This document shows positions 63,485 to 64,000 of a stretch of DNA of 64,000 nt, piece after piece; position 1 is the stretch's first letter; the number at the start of each line of letters is the position of its first letter. The notes below the pieces were generated by a model that was not told the origin of the DNA, did no database searches, and was given only the letters and a program-made list of their open reading frames with translations. The translations under genes and the position numbers were made by a program. This DNA comes from Semisulcospira habei (lineage: Eukaryota; Mollusca; Gastropoda; Semisulcospiridae), in contig BTPG01000003.1 of NCBI GenBank assembly GCA_036245525.1, forward strand, positions 158,932,897 to 158,996,896, written 5' to 3'.

Positions 63485-64000
63485 AACCCACCCATCCACC
63501 CCAACCCCAAGCGCTAAGAAAGGGACTTTGATACAGCATTTTAAAGTATTTTGGGCCGGGGAGGGGGGGGGGGGGAGAGGGGGGGGGGTGTATGGTGGTA
63601 TTCGTGGAACTAACCCTCTCCCTGCCAGAACATATTTTTTTATGGACCTAATTATTTTTTATGTGTTTTGGTCTTTGTTGACACGTGCTTATTGGTTTCG
63701 TTAGTCCGATTATTTCTTGTGTGAGTGTGTGTGTTTTGGTCTGGTTTACCTTGAGTGTTTATTGTTGTCGGTACGCTGCATCAAGAGGTAGCCGCTTTGT
63801 GCCGCCTGCTTAGGGCCCTTCTCATGTTCTGCATGTTTATCAACACACAGTTTGATATCCACAGTATTTCCTCAGCCAGCGCCGACTTTCCGCCTGCAAA
63901 GAGACATAGATTCACATCTGCCCCTGCAGTGGCAGGGGCATATAATAATATTCGCCTCATGCTGAATATTGTGATTCTGGCCGTTTCTGAAACTGAGGAT
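63485..64000. other. Window end, nothing recognised except a hairpin
   Basis: G-rich tract 63558-63588. A decayed CATAGATTC-type hairpin lies at 63899-63958 (ATCTGCCCCTGCAGTGGCAG). Confidence 0.4.

Overview
The window is eukaryotic (invertebrate metazoan) DNA that is overwhelmingly repetitive. Evidence for this is spliced exons with GT/AG junctions, non-LTR and DIRS retrotransposons, hundreds of bases of (TG)n, (TC)n and (TA)n microsatellite, and dozens of short TTAA-ended hairpin elements. A marine mollusc, perhaps a gastropod, is my best guess from the repeat style, but nothing here proves it. The only host gene I recognise with confidence is the 3' end of ST7: its last two exons lie at 8106-8245 and 8626-8721 (+). 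Everything upstream of 8106 may therefore be ST7 intron.

Layout. 1-7339: two head-to-tail, decayed DIRS-type (tyrosine-recombinase) retrotransposon copies. The first keeps a gag remnant and the tyrosine recombinase; the second keeps gag, RT and RNase H. Inverted-repeat termini separate them at 3417-3775. 7340-8105: a chimeric hairpin MITE, then intron. 8106-9500: ST7 exons and 3' UTR. 9500-16900: intergenic sequence dense in hairpin MITEs, plus a long foldback element. 16919-21030: a CR1/L2-like LINE preceded by (TC)n and followed by a composite TG array. 21885-26330: an interspersed repeat, then a probable two-exon gene for a zinc-finger tyrosine-recombinase-fold protein, whose intron carries a MITE that is itself interrupted by a 570-bp TIR element. 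26331-31122: AT-rich sequence, tandem MITEs, and TG/TC arrays that look like LINE 3' UTR debris. 31123-41700: LINE 3' fragments, a Rex1-like LINE, a TG-carrying interspersed repeat and a tRNA-derived SINE. 41700-49250: hairpins, a perfect 45-bp palindrome, a (TA)n tract, a CAG...CTG MITE and a decayed, unclassified, widely repeated protein gene. 49320-54891: three LINE pieces on the minus strand, all delimited by sense-strand (TC)n. 55985-58120: an RTE-like LINE. 58120-64000: hairpin elements and a terminal (GT)n next to a palindrome.

The main unusual theme is a set of hairpin MITEs. One conserved core stem (around GTTCAAGGGTGGTGCCAGAA...GGCGCC) sits inside at least four different outer-arm sequences. 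These always end in TTAACYC.../...GRGTTAA, and some pairs share a single TTAA. A second theme is LINE fragments repeatedly joined to (TC)n tracts in the same orientation, which suggests microsatellite-targeted insertion. All assignments come from reading the sequence and from memory of protein families; no database search was run.
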